Part shown: positions 33,967 through 42,144 of the stretch, one piece after another
How positions within the stretch are numbered: position 1 is the stretch's first letter
Layout of the letters: the number at the start of each line of letters is the position of its first letter
DNA from: JBHENC01 sp046262295
GTDB taxonomy: Bacteria; Acidobacteriota; Blastocatellia; Pyrinomonadales; Pyrinomonadaceae
Assembly (NCBI GenBank): GCA_046262295.1
Contig: JBHENC010000005.1
Coordinates: 186,001 to 250,000 of the forward strand
Length of the DNA: 64,000 nt
Direction of reading: 5' to 3'
Translations under genes and position numbers: made by a program
The notes under the pieces: generated by a model
What the model was told of the DNA's origin: nothing
The model's input: the letters and a program-made list of their open reading frames with translations, nothing else
Databases searched by the model: none

Positions 33967-35223
33967 TCAAGCCGGATGATTCGCCGCATAGTTAAGCAAC
34001 ATTGAGCCTTTCTTTCGCAACCCTTCCAGATATTTCACCTCATCATAAGGCGTCCTACTTTTCCAACATCTGAAGATGATTCTGATCCATTTGAAAGCCA
34101 GCGCTCTGACTGTCGCCTGATGCCCCTTGCCCCGCCCGCGCTGCTCGTCATAATAGGCTCGCGCCCAGAACGAGTGCTTGACAGACTCCCCTGCATATTC
34201 GTGAAAGCTTTGGCGCAGGAACTTCGGGCAGAAGTACCGCCATCTGACACGGCAACTCTGCCCGCTGCGCTCAATGACCGGCGCGATGCCTGACAACTGT
34301 GCTACTTCATCAGCTGAGTGCCACCGCTCGCGATCACTGCCCAAAGCGACCACCAACCGCGCGGCATAGACATGGCCTGCTCCGGGCAGCGACTTGAAGA
34401 GCGCGAAGTCTGGATGCACCGAGCAGATTATTTCGATCTCGCGGTCGAACTCTTTGATGGCCAGCAGTGTGCTCTTCATCTGCGAGACCAGTGCTTTGCA
34501 CATCAACGTCGAAGAGTTGATGACGGCCATATCTGTGACCAGCGGCTGACTCGTCTTAATAGCCTCCACGCGCTTCTGCAAGGTCTCGGCCCTGACCGAA
34601 TGATGGTCGCGGAAGAACTTTTTGAGCGTCTCCCGTCTGACTCGCTGGAGGGTGGCAAGCGCAGGCCACCGCAGCAGGAAGTCACAGACCAAGTCAGTGC
34701 GAATGTCCGGGAACCATTCAAGGACTTGCGGGAAGTAGAGTTTCAAGAGCGCGGTCAGGCGGTTGCTGATACGCGTGCGATCATCAACGAGACGACGGCG
34801 ATGCTCAACCAGATACCGCAACGTGCGGGTCTGATCAGCATCAGGATGCCAGGCACGCAAATGCTCACGGTGGTGTAAGAGTAACTCTGCGAGGTAAGCG
34901 GCATCACTGGCATCATCTTTGTGGCGCGAAGGTGAGAAGGCTTCACGATATTTGGCGAGCGTCGAAGGGTTGACGGGATAGAGTGTGAGAAAGTCATATT
35001 TCATCAAAGCAAAGATGAGCGGGCCTCGTGACTGTTCCAAACAGACGGCGACAGGCTGGCCGCCAAAGCGCAGACGCACAGCCGCCGCCCATTCCTCAAT
35101 CGTCTTGGACGAATGGCGTAGGATGGAAGCTTCCTGCGCTCCAGTCGTGAGATCAAGCAAGCAGATGTCATGCTTAGTGTCAGCCCAGTCAATGCCAACG
35201 AGTGCCGCGTACAGTGTCATCAT
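33967..35223 (-). CDS. IS110-family transposase (DEDD recombinase)
   Basis: 418 residues. N-terminal RuvC-like DEDD residues are visible: Asp in LVGIDWADTKHD, Glu in AVCLEQSRG, and two Asp in SRHKDDASDAAYLAELL. The C-terminal domain has the transposase_20 helix-hairpin motif SLPGAGHVYAARLVVALG and the conserved Ser in SGIAPVIERSGQS. The length is usual for the family. The gene appears intact. It is not closely similar to the second IS110-family transposase in this window. Confidence 0.93.
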   Translation of the reverse strand: MMTLYAALVGIDWADTKHDICLLDLTTGAQEASILRHSSKTIEEWAAAVRLRFGGQPVAVCLEQSRGPLIFALMKYDFLTLYPVNPSTLAKYREAFSPSRHKDDASDAAYLAELLLHHREHLRAWHPDADQTRTLRYLVEHRRRLVDDRTRISNRLTALLKLYFPQVLEWFPDIRTDLVCDFLLRWPALATLQRVRRETLKKFFRDHHSVRAETLQKRVEAIKTSQPLVTDMAVINSSTLMCKALVSQMKSTLLAIKEFDREIEIICSVHPDFALFKSLPGAGHVYAARLVVALGSDRERWHSADEVAQLSGIAPVIERSGQSCRVRWRYFCPKFLRQSFHEYAGESVKHSFWARAYYDEQRGRGKGHQATVRALAFKWIRIIFRCWKSRTPYDEVKYLEGLRKKGSMLLNYAANHPA

Positions 35224-35486
35224 CGTCCTCCGTGAAAAAGTGTGAGCACAGGTTTGGAGAACATGCTGGCAATAGCTCTGCGAGATAGTTATAGTAGAGT
35301 CCGCCGCAGCGGAACATCATCTGAGCATTCGTTGTCGAGCTACGGCGACGGGCGGGTGTGCGAAAGTGTTGTTAGAGGCGTCGAGAAGCGTCTTTCATTC
35401 AAGATTCGTCACACTCGCCCGGCATGTTCTTTCTGCAATTCAAGTCTAATGAAATGAACCGGAGAAATGAACCTCGTCAACCTATA
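35224..35486 (-). ncRNA. Candidate bridge-RNA region of IS110 element 1
   Basis: Non-coding end upstream of the recombinase gene, about 260 bases, with no supported ORF. In IS110-subgroup elements this end is transcribed as the bridge RNA that selects donor and target DNA. Placement is by analogy; no fold was computed. Confidence 0.35.
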
Positions 35487-35579
35487 ACTCATTCAACCGG
35501 AGCGGAATTAGCTTGCTTCTCATCGAGAACTTGCATGTCACCGCAGATACTTCCCGCCCGGTTAATTCGGGCGTTGGGC
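35487..35579 (+). other. Right part of attC site 1 (L'', L', R' GTTGGGC)
   Basis: AACCGG-A-GCGG at 35495-35505 is the complement of CCGCCCGGTT at 35554-35563 except for one extra A, the extrahelical base typical of the attC L'' arm. The site ends with R' GTTGGGC at 35573-35579, pairing with R'' GCCTAAC at 33921 (one wobble). Confidence 0.75.
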
Positions 35580-35733
35580 TGCATCGCTGAATGGTTTTGA
35601 CAAGGTAGCTTGAGTGAATGGCACGACGCTCCGCGTTGCTGCTTGGGTGCGTGGAAGCGAATATTGAATAGCGCACGTTGAATAATTTCCGCTATGTAAG
35701 GAAATCACGTTGAATGGTGGAATCGTAGCGGCA
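35574..35733 (+). other. Short ORF-less gene cassette
   Basis: The 160 bases between R' of attC 1 and R'' of attC 2 hold no ORF longer than about 17 codons on the plus strand. Cassettes without a clear ORF exist and may carry a promoter or small RNA; nothing specific is recognised. Confidence 0.45.
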
Positions 35734-35746
35734 GCCCAACTGATAT
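35734..35746 (+). other. Left part of attC site 2 (R'' GCCCAAC), split by IS1111-like element
   Basis: GCCCAAC at 35734-35740 fits the R'' core and is followed within 7 bases by the terminal region of the second IS element. The rest of the site is at 37283-37378. Confidence 0.65.
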
Positions 35747-35818
35747 ATGAAAGGGCACCCCTAAAGGTGGTAACTTGAAGTTGTCGAAGCTTTAAGTTTC
35801 CATCGAAAGGAGCGCCCT

Positions 35819-36877
35819 ATGAAGAAGTATTATGTCGGGATGGACGTGCATCTGGCAACTATCTCGATTGCCGTGATGAATGAACAAGGTCGCATTGTCT
35901 CCGAAGCGATCATCGAGACCAAGACCGAAGCCATTGGTGATTTCATCAAAAGCCTGCGAGGTGAACTGCACGTCACCTGTGAAGAAGGCACCCAAGCCGC
36001 TTGGCTCTTTGATCTGCTCCGCCCGCTCGCGGCAGAAGTCATCGTTGGCAACCCTCGCCACAACAAGTTGCTGCATTCAGGCAATAAGAATGATCGAGTG
36101 GATGCGCGCCGCTTGGCCGAGCTCTTACGCCACGGGTCACTGCGAGCGGTCTATCATGGCGAGCACGGAACACGCACTCTGAAAGAGTTAGTACGTTGTT
36201 ATGAATGTCTGGTCGAAGACCGCACACGGGTCAAGAACCGGCTCAAGGCCATCTTCGGCGCACGAGCGATCACCAGCAAGGGTCGAGCATTCTATCAGGC
36301 CAGTCAGCGAGAGGCGTGGTTGCAGAAGTTGGAGGAGGGTGCCAGAGATCGGGCAGAGTTGTTATACCGGCAACTTGATGAACTCAAGCTCCTCGACCGT
36401 GAAGCGCGACGCTTGATGTTACAAGAGAGTCGGCGGCATGAGGCCAACAAGTTGTTGCAGCAGATCCCGGAGTTGGGGCCGATCAGGGTGGCGCAGATTA
36501 TTGCTACCATTGATACACCCCATCGGTTCAGAACGAAGCGACCGCTGTGGGCTTACCTCGGCTTATCGGTCGATACCCATAGCAGTGCTGATTATCAGGT
36601 GCGCGCTGGCAAGGTGCATCGGAGCAGAAAAGCGGTGCAGACTAGAGGGTTGAACCGGCACTACAATCACCGTCTGAAAGCGGTCTTCAAGAGTGCCGCG
36701 ACCGGGGCCTGTGATACTGGCCCGTACAAGCAGTTATACGACCGCTTGGTGGAGAGCGGGATGCGTGCTGAGATGGCACGCCTGACAGTGGCGAGGAAGC
36801 TGGCAGCGACAGTCTTGGCAATGTGGAAACGCGGCGAGAGCTTTGATGAGGAGAAGATCATGAAAAAGGCTGCGTAA
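35819..36877 (+). CDS. IS110-family (IS1111 subgroup-like) transposase
   Basis: 352 residues, intact. DEDD residues: Asp in YYVGMDVHLATISIAV, Glu in VTCEEGTQAAW, and two Asp in NKNDRVDARRLAELL. The C-terminal domain has IPELGPIRVAQIIATI and a conserved Ser region (GLSVDTHSSADYQVRAGKVHRSRKAVQ). A strong ribosome site AAAGGAG precedes the start. Confidence 0.93.
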   Translation: MKKYYVGMDVHLATISIAVMNEQGRIVSEAIIETKTEAIGDFIKSLRGELHVTCEEGTQAAWLFDLLRPLAAEVIVGNPRHNKLLHSGNKNDRVDARRLAELLRHGSLRAVYHGEHGTRTLKELVRCYECLVEDRTRVKNRLKAIFGARAITSKGRAFYQASQREAWLQKLEEGARDRAELLYRQLDELKLLDREARRLMLQESRRHEANKLLQQIPELGPIRVAQIIATIDTPHRFRTKRPLWAYLGLSVDTHSSADYQVRAGKVHRSRKAVQTRGLNRHYNHRLKAVFKSAATGACDTGPYKQLYDRLVESGMRAEMARLTVARKLAATVLAMWKRGESFDEEKIMKKAA

Positions 36878-37265
36878 GGGAACAAGCGCGCAGTCAGCAC
36901 GTGTGCAGCGAGATGGTTACTTGTTCAAGCTCTTGAGATCAAGCAGGTTTGAGGGGCAGCATCACAATGAGTTGTGTTCCAGAGCCGGAGTTTCGCGCTC
37001 AAGAACCACGCCTAACCGTATGCCCCCTCGCACAACCAGAGATAGCCGTAGGCCACACAAGAGTCTCAGATAGAACGATAGGTTGGCATCCACCGCAGAT
37101 GAACAGCCAGTGCAAGCTAAAAAGTGTCTCAGAAGAGCATGGACGCAGAGAGGTAAGAGTCAGAGCCGCAGTGGTTGACGAGAGCGCAAAGATAAGGATG
37201 GTTGAGTTGGGGATGGCTGCCGAAGGAAGCAGCAGCCAGCATAAGGGAGGTGTTTTCTCTTGACA
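36878..37265 (+). ncRNA. Candidate bridge-RNA region of IS1111-like element 2
   Basis: 388 bases downstream of the recombinase gene without a supported ORF. IS1111-subgroup elements carry the bridge RNA at this end. By analogy only. Confidence 0.35.
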
Positions 37266-37282
37266 GCCCTTTCATAGAACAT

Positions 37283-37378
37283 CTCATTCAATGGGAGCGC
37301 GCAATTAGCTTGGCTTTCATCGTCAACTTGAATAATTTCACGGTTGTCTCCGCGCCCGGTTAGATTCGGGCGTTAGAC
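37283..37378 (+). other. Right part of attC site 2 (R' GTTAGAC)
   Basis: CTCATTCAATGGGAGCGCGC at the left is similar to the equivalent stretch of attC 1 and pairs imperfectly with CGCGCCCGGTT near 37351. The site ends with R' GTTAGAC at 37372-37378. The two right halves align over about 95 bases with the same order of arms. Confidence 0.72.
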
Positions 37379-37410
37379 GCCTGAAGGCTTTGTTGTTACA
37401 ATCTATAGCT

Positions 37411-38064
37411 ATGAGGGATTTGCACCATTTATTGGAAAATAACAGGGACTGGGCGGAGCGCATCAAGGCGCAGGATTCACAGTTTTTTCAGACGCTGTCG
37501 CGGCGACAGTCGCCGGATTATTTATGGATCGGATGTTCTGACAGCCGTGTCCCGGCGGAGCAACTTGTCGCCCTCGCGCCGGGTGATTTGTTCGTCCACC
37601 GGAATGTCGCAAACGTCGTCGTTCATACGGATGTTAATTGCTTGTCGGTGATGCAATTCGCTGTCGAGGTGCTGAAGATCAGCCACATCATCGTGTGCGG
37701 CCATTACGGATGCGGCGGCGTCAAGGCGGCGATGCAGAATCTAAAACTGGGGCTGATAGATAATTGGCTGCGCCATATACAGGATGTGATACGGGAACAT
37801 CATTCCCGGCTCGATCTTATTGCAGATGAAGTTCAACGCTTTAATCGGTTGTGCGAGTTGAATGTCATCGAACAGGTTTTGAACGTCAGCCGCACGACGA
37901 TTGTCCAAAGCGCATGGGAGCGCGGGCAAGAGCTAACCGTGCATGGCTGGATTTACGGATTGGATGACGGGTTGCTGCGCGATCTGCATATGAGCGTTAA
38001 CAACGCGGAAGAATTGACGGCGGCTTATGAAAAAGCCGTCACCGTCGGTTCGAGTTATGAATGA
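37411..38064 (+). CDS. can: Beta-class carbonic anhydrase
   Basis: 217 residues from ATG 37411; a TTG at 37390 would add seven residues and is less likely. Interconverts CO2 and bicarbonate in the cytoplasm. Zinc ligands and catalytic pair are visible: Cys and Asp in WIGCSDSRVPAEQ, His and Cys in VCGHYGCGGV; VHRNVANVVVH is the conserved strand. The length equals E. coli Can. The cassette island ends 32 bases upstream, so its native promoter may have been displaced. The acetyltransferase gene overlaps its stop codon. Confidence 0.95.
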   Translation: MRDLHHLLENNRDWAERIKAQDSQFFQTLSRRQSPDYLWIGCSDSRVPAEQLVALAPGDLFVHRNVANVVVHTDVNCLSVMQFAVEVLKISHIIVCGHYGCGGVKAAMQNLKLGLIDNWLRHIQDVIREHHSRLDLIADEVQRFNRLCELNVIEQVLNVSRTTIVQSAWERGQELTVHGWIYGLDDGLLRDLHMSVNNAEELTAAYEKAVTVGSSYE

Positions 38065-38575
38065 AGTTGGATTGGAAACCGAACGGCTCGTTCTGCGCAT
38101 GTGGCGCGAAGACGATTTCGCGGCGTATGCGCGGATTTGCGCCGACCCGCTAGTGATGCTTTACTTAGGTGGCAAACCCTTCTCGCGGCTGGAAGCGTGG
38201 CGGCACATGGCGATGATCATCGGCCACTGGCAGTTGCGCGGTTATAGCCACTGGGCGGTTGAAGAAAAGGCGAGCGGCGCGTTCATCGGGCGGCTGGGCT
38301 TTTTCAATCCCGAAGGCTGGCCGGGTTTCGAGATCGGTTGGACGCTTGCGCGTGAAAGTTGGGGAAAAGGTTATGCGACGGAAGGCGCGCGGCGGGCACT
38401 CGATTATGCGTTCACGGAACTTGACCGTAATTACGTCATCAGTCTGATACATCCTGAAAATCAAGCGTCTATACGGGTCGCTGAACGTCTCGGCGAAAAG
38501 CTCGAAGGCGAAGCGGAGATACTGGGAATTAACGTTCACGTCTACGGCGTCGAGCGCGGCTCGCAGAAAGTATGA
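38057..38575 (+). CDS. GNAT family acetyltransferase (RimJ/RimL type)
   Basis: 172 residues from ATG 38057, overlapping the carbonic anhydrase stop by 8 bases. Pattern of the RimJ/RimL group: LETERLVLRMWREDDFAAYARICADP, then GFEIGWTLARESWGKGYATEGARRALDYAF (acetyl-CoA loop) and LIHPENQASIRVAERLGEK. Transfers an acetyl group to an N-terminal or small-molecule amine; substrate unknown. Confidence 0.9.
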   Translation: MNEVGLETERLVLRMWREDDFAAYARICADPLVMLYLGGKPFSRLEAWRHMAMIIGHWQLRGYSHWAVEEKASGAFIGRLGFFNPEGWPGFEIGWTLARESWGKGYATEGARRALDYAFTELDRNYVISLIHPENQASIRVAERLGEKLEGEAEILGINVHVYGVERGSQKV

Positions 38576-38967
38576 ACGAGCGCGCAGCGGAACGCATTTT
38601 GATTGTTGAAGACGACGAAGCGCGTTGCAATTGGTTTCGCGTTCAACTTGCGAGGCGCATGATTGACATGACGTGCGATGCGGCGCAGGCCGTCGCGTGG
38701 CTCAAGGAGCGCGACTACGCAGTTATCCTGCTCGACCATGATCTGCTGGACGAGCATTATCTTTCGGACGCGCCGGATGATGCGCGAACCGGCTACGCCG
38801 TCGCCGCGTATCTCGCGTGCCACACTGATTGCCAGCGCGACGCGACGATTGTCATACACTCGCTGAACTATCACGGCGCGGCGCGAATGCTTGATGCGCT
38901 GCGCGGAGCAGGCCGCGACGCCGAACACATTCCATTCCCTTACCTGATTTCAAACCTGAGATTTTAA
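38572..38967 (+). CDS. Cyclic-phosphate-processing receiver-type protein
   Basis: 131 residues overlapping the GNAT gene by four bases (ATGA). It has the receiver start RILIVEDDEARCNWFRVQL and the motif VILLDHDLLDEHY, whose LDHDL matches the group named cyclic-phosphate processing receiver domain (cREC), not an ordinary response regulator. A TIVIHSLNYHGAARM segment supplies the usual His/Ser loop. No output domain. Predicted role: handling cyclic-phosphate ends of nucleotides or RNA, by family annotation only. Confidence 0.72.
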   Translation: MNERAAERILIVEDDEARCNWFRVQLARRMIDMTCDAAQAVAWLKERDYAVILLDHDLLDEHYLSDAPDDARTGYAVAAYLACHTDCQRDATIVIHSLNYHGAARMLDALRGAGRDAEHIPFPYLISNLRF

Positions 38968-39210
38968 TCACCCGGCGCGCACCTGCGACGAAGGCTTGCG
39001 TCCGCTAACCCTTCAAACTTCGCCCACGCAGATTTCCGGCTGGCGAGGCCTTCTTCGCAATTCCCTTCGAACTTATCTTTGTTTATTCATTACCGCTTAC
39101 GAAACAGGCTGGAATAAGGTATATTTCCGCGACACACAAGAGCGCCGGAATTCGTCCGGCGACATATTGTCCGGCCAAGATTTTTCGCCGGATTGTTACG
39201 GAGGAGACAG

Positions 39211-39873
39211 TTGGCGGCAGCCGTTTTTTACGACCTGGAGGGAACTCTGGTCAGCACTAATCTGGTTCACACGCTCGGCTTTTACGCGAAGCGGCAGGAA
39301 AGTTTGCTGAAGACTTTCAAGAAAAGCGCGGCGACGCTGTTGAGCCTTCCCGTCTTCGCCGTCACGGATCAGTATAGCCGCAAGGTTTTCAACGATCTGT
39401 TTTTCAAAAGGTACAAAGGCGAATCCGAAGACCGCCTACGCTTCTTCGCCGAAGAGTTATTTGAAGATGTGCTGAAGCCTGCGGTTTATCCGGGCGCATT
39501 CGAGTTGATAGAGAAAGCGCGCAGTCTCGGTCTACGACAGGTCGTTATCACCGGCGCGCTGGATATCTCCGTCACGCCTTTGATGAAATATCTGGGCATA
39601 GAGGACTACGCCGCGAACCATCTCGAGTTCGTCAACGGCATTGCGACGGGACGCCTTTTGCCGCCCGTGCTCGCAGCGGCGACGAAAGCATCTTGGATCA
39701 GGACGTTCGCCGAACGCGAGCATATCAGTCTCTCTGAGTCTTACGCTTACAGCGACAGCATGAGCGATCTACCGATGCTCTCCATCGTCGGCCATCCGGC
39801 AGCAGTCAATCCCGACATGAGACTTCGCCAAACCGCCTTGCATCACGATTGGCCGATACTTAATTTGAAGTAA
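39211..39873 (+). CDS. HAD-IB family phosphatase (elb cluster)
   Basis: 220 residues. TTG 39211 is preferred over TTG 39193 because GGAGGAG at 39200-39206 sits five bases before it. The HAD motif I is YDLEGTLV (second Asp replaced by Glu, which can still assist catalysis), motif II is VVITGAL and motif III/IV is ESYAYSDSMSDLPML. IB-type phosphatases of this length act on phosphoserine-like or lipid phosphates. It opens the lipid cluster that runs to 47874, so a lipid-phosphate substrate is likely by context. Confidence 0.82.
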   Translation: MAAAVFYDLEGTLVSTNLVHTLGFYAKRQESLLKTFKKSAATLLSLPVFAVTDQYSRKVFNDLFFKRYKGESEDRLRFFAEELFEDVLKPAVYPGAFELIEKARSLGLRQVVITGALDISVTPLMKYLGIEDYAANHLEFVNGIATGRLLPPVLAAATKASWIRTFAEREHISLSESYAYSDSMSDLPMLSIVGHPAAVNPDMRLRQTALHHDWPILNLK

Positions 39874-39882
39874 ACGGTTTCT

Positions 39883-39936
39883 AGTTTTCAGTTTTAAGTT
39901 CCGGCTGAAAACTGAAAACCGAAAACTGAAAACTGA
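39883..39936. repeat. Low-complexity inverted/direct repeat CTGAAAA
   Basis: Repeated CTGAAAA/CCGAAAA units and the complementary AGTTTTCAGTTTT form a possible long hairpin between the HAD and LarA-like genes, ending just before the next ATG. Confidence 0.6.
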
Positions 39937-39938
39937 AT

Positions 39939-41537
39939 ATGAGCCTTCAACTACGACGACAAACACACGAATCGGTCGTTTATATTGACAACGACAGCGC
40001 GCCGCGCATCGTCGCTTCGGGCATGGATTTTTTGCTCGAAGATTTGCCTACGGGGACGCGCGTGCTGTATCCGAACCAGCCGATCAAGGGCTTGCCGAAC
40101 CGTGAAGCGGCGATTCGCTATGCGATCAATCACCCGCACGGCTGCGATCCCCTTTTCGCGCAGTTAGAGCCGGGTATGCGCGTGACGATTGCGGTTGACG
40201 ACATCTCCATGCCGCTGCCGCCGATGCAGACGCCCGACATACGCCAGACCGCGCTCGAAGTTTTGCTAGAGTTGCTGCACGGAAGCGGCGTTGACGATGT
40301 TCATATCATTATTGCCATCTCTTTGCATCGCAAGATGACACAGGCAGAGATGAAACGCATGGTCGGGCAAAAGATTTTCGACGAATTTTATCCTGACCGT
40401 TATTACAACCACGACGCGGAAGCTCCCGACGGTCTTGTTTTAATCGGCGAGACGCGCCACAAAGAGCCTTTGCGTATTAATCGCCGCGCCGCCGAAAGCG
40501 ATCTGCTGATTTATCTCAACTTCAATTTCGTGCCGATGAACGGCGGGCATAAATCAGTTGCCGTCGGACTCTGCGATTACGAATCCCTGCGCGCCCATCA
40601 CGAACCGCAGACGATACGCGATTCCAACAGCTACATGGACCCGGCGGGATCGGAACTCAACCGCAAAATCTCGCGTGTCGGCCGTCTCGTTGACGAACAT
40701 CTGAATGTCTTTCACATAGAGACGACTGTCAACAATCGTATGTTCAAGGGCGATCTGGATTTCTTGGCGAAGAACGAAGATGACTTTTCCGCCTTCGACC
40801 GCATGAAGTATGAAGCGATGCGGTTTACGATGGGCAAGCTGCCGCGCGCCGCCAAACGCGCCGCTTACAATTCGCTCACGTCGAATGTTGAACTAATCGC
40901 CTGTCACGCGGGACGCACCGAACCCGTCCATGAGCGCATCATCGCGCGCAGCATGGATCAGTATGTGATTCCGCTCAAAGATCAGTGCGATATTCTAATT
41001 TGCCCCGTGCCGGATATGTCGCCGTATAGCGTCAACTCGATTTTGAATCCGCTGCTGGTGCAGGTGATGGCCTTGGGTTATCACTTCAATATGTATCGCG
41101 GCAAGCCTCTGTTGAAAAAAGGCGGCACGCTGATTCTTCATCACCCTTGCTACGACGAGTTTGATCACAACTTTCATCCGAGCTACATAGAGTTTTTCAA
41201 TCGCCTGTTGCCGGAAACGCGCGACGCTTTCGTGTTGCGCGATAAATACGAGCAGGAGTTTGCGAACAATCCCAGCTACATAGAGATGTATCGTCGCGGC
41301 AATGCTTATCACGGCTCGCATCCGTTCTTCATGTGGTACTGGGGCGAGAACGGACGCCAGCACGTCGGCCACGTCATCGCCGCCGGAGCCGAAAACGCGC
41401 ACGTCCCGACGATGATGGGCTGGGAACGCGCCGACAATCTGACGGAAGCAATTGCGATGGCGCGCGGGCTTATGGGACGCTCCGCCGAAATCACCATGCT
41501 GCATCAACCCGTGATCGCCATCTGCGATATGGAATAG
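39939..41537 (+). CDS. LarA-like (DUF2088) protein, lactate racemase superfamily
   Basis: 532 residues. It contains the LarA N-terminal pattern (VTIAVDDISMPLPPM), the His-containing loop IIIAISLHRKMT (LarA catalytic His in xTHR), YYNHDAEAPDGL, and FVPMNGGHKSVAVGL, equivalent to the Lys that binds the nickel-pincer nucleotide cofactor in LarA. So racemase or epimerase/dehydrogenase-like chemistry using that nickel cofactor is possible. It is longer than LarA (about 425) with an extended C-terminus. larB, larC and larE are not in the window. It lies in the ether-lipid-like cluster, so a lipid-linked hydroxy-acid or alcohol may be the substrate; this is inference. Confidence 0.8.
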   Translation: MSLQLRRQTHESVVYIDNDSAPRIVASGMDFLLEDLPTGTRVLYPNQPIKGLPNREAAIRYAINHPHGCDPLFAQLEPGMRVTIAVDDISMPLPPMQTPDIRQTALEVLLELLHGSGVDDVHIIIAISLHRKMTQAEMKRMVGQKIFDEFYPDRYYNHDAEAPDGLVLIGETRHKEPLRINRRAAESDLLIYLNFNFVPMNGGHKSVAVGLCDYESLRAHHEPQTIRDSNSYMDPAGSELNRKISRVGRLVDEHLNVFHIETTVNNRMFKGDLDFLAKNEDDFSAFDRMKYEAMRFTMGKLPRAAKRAAYNSLTSNVELIACHAGRTEPVHERIIARSMDQYVIPLKDQCDILICPVPDMSPYSVNSILNPLLVQVMALGYHFNMYRGKPLLKKGGTLILHHPCYDEFDHNFHPSYIEFFNRLLPETRDAFVLRDKYEQEFANNPSYIEMYRRGNAYHGSHPFFMWYWGENGRQHVGHVIAAGAENAHVPTMMGWERADNLTEAIAMARGLMGRSAEITMLHQPVIAICDME

Positions 41538-41565
41538 AAGGCAGGAGTTGTTGAGGAAAGTTTTT

Positions 41566-42144
41566 ATGAGCACGACAACGCGCCCCATGACGGCTGACGA
41601 GTTGTTCTCGTTGCCGAAGACCGTTAAGGGCAACGATTACTTTTACGAACTCGTCGCGGGAGAATTAAGAACAATGTCACCAACGGGCGGCACGCACGGG
41701 ATAATCTGCGCAAGATTGGCGGCAGTATTGTATCAACACGTTGAAGCGCATAATTTAGGCGTCGTTTTAGGCGCGGAATGTGGTTTCAAAATCGGATCGA
41801 ATCCCGATACGGTGATTGCGCCCGATGTCGCTTTCGTGCGTTATGAACAGATGGAAACCGTTGCCGACATAGATAAGTTCTTGCCGCTTGCGCCCGATTT
41901 GGCAGTTGAAGTTTTGAGTCCAAGCAATACCTTCAGCGAGATTGATGAGAAAATCGAACTCTTTCTCGCCGCCGGAACGCGAGTCGTCTGGATCGTTAAT
42001 CCACGACGCCGCACCATTACTATTCATCCACAACAGAATGCGCCGCGAATCCTGACGGAAAGCGATAAGCTTAGCGACGATGAAATACTACCTGGCTTCC
42101 GTTATGAAATCGCTAAACTATTTATTGTCGGCAAACCTGCATGA
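41566..42144 (+). CDS. Uma2 family endonuclease-fold protein
   Basis: 192 residues. Uma2/DUF820 pattern: MTADELFSLPKTVKGNDYFYELVAGELRTMSP, then TVIAPDVAFVR, LAPDLAVEVLSPSNTFSEIDEKIELFLAAGTRVVWIVNP, which contains the PD-(D/E)xK-like core (PDVAFV ... EVLSP.....D...K). Start at 41566 with GAGGAAAG upstream. Common in Cyanobacteria and Acidobacteria, function unproven. It overlaps the next gene by four bases, interrupting the lipid cluster. Confidence 0.9.
   Translation: MSTTTRPMTADELFSLPKTVKGNDYFYELVAGELRTMSPTGGTHGIICARLAAVLYQHVEAHNLGVVLGAECGFKIGSNPDTVIAPDVAFVRYEQMETVADIDKFLPLAPDLAVEVLSPSNTFSEIDEKIELFLAAGTRVVWIVNPRRRTITIHPQQNAPRILTESDKLSDDEILPGFRYEIAKLFIVGKPA

Larger units (their letters stand above)
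33935..35486 (-). mobile_element. IS110-family element 1 (IS110-like layout)
   Basis: Contains a single DEDD recombinase gene on the minus strand (33967-35223). It has about 30 bases of non-coding sequence after the gene and about 260 before it. A long 5' non-coding end is where IS110-subgroup elements encode their bridge RNA. The limits are deduced from the interrupted attC site and may be off by several bases; no terminal inverted repeats or target duplication are obvious. Confidence 0.7.
35747..37275 (+). mobile_element. IS110-family element 2 (IS1111-like layout)
   Basis: Bounded by a 10-bp inverted repeat, ATGAAAGGGC at 35747-35756 and GCCCTTTCAT at 37266-37275, in keeping with the subterminal repeats of the IS1111 subgroup. 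It holds one recombinase gene with about 60 non-coding bases before it and nearly 400 after it. True ends may lie a few bases outside the repeats. Elements of the IS1111-attC group are known to insert in integron attC sites, as here. Confidence 0.82.

Noticed and set aside
35482..35676. 64-residue minus-strand ORF across attC 1 and the next cassette
   Set aside because: It runs through the attC arms against the cassette direction and has no ribosome site or family match.
36949..37263. 104-residue ORF after the IS1111-like transposase
   Set aside because: Lies in the expected non-coding bridge-RNA end; no family signature or ribosome site.
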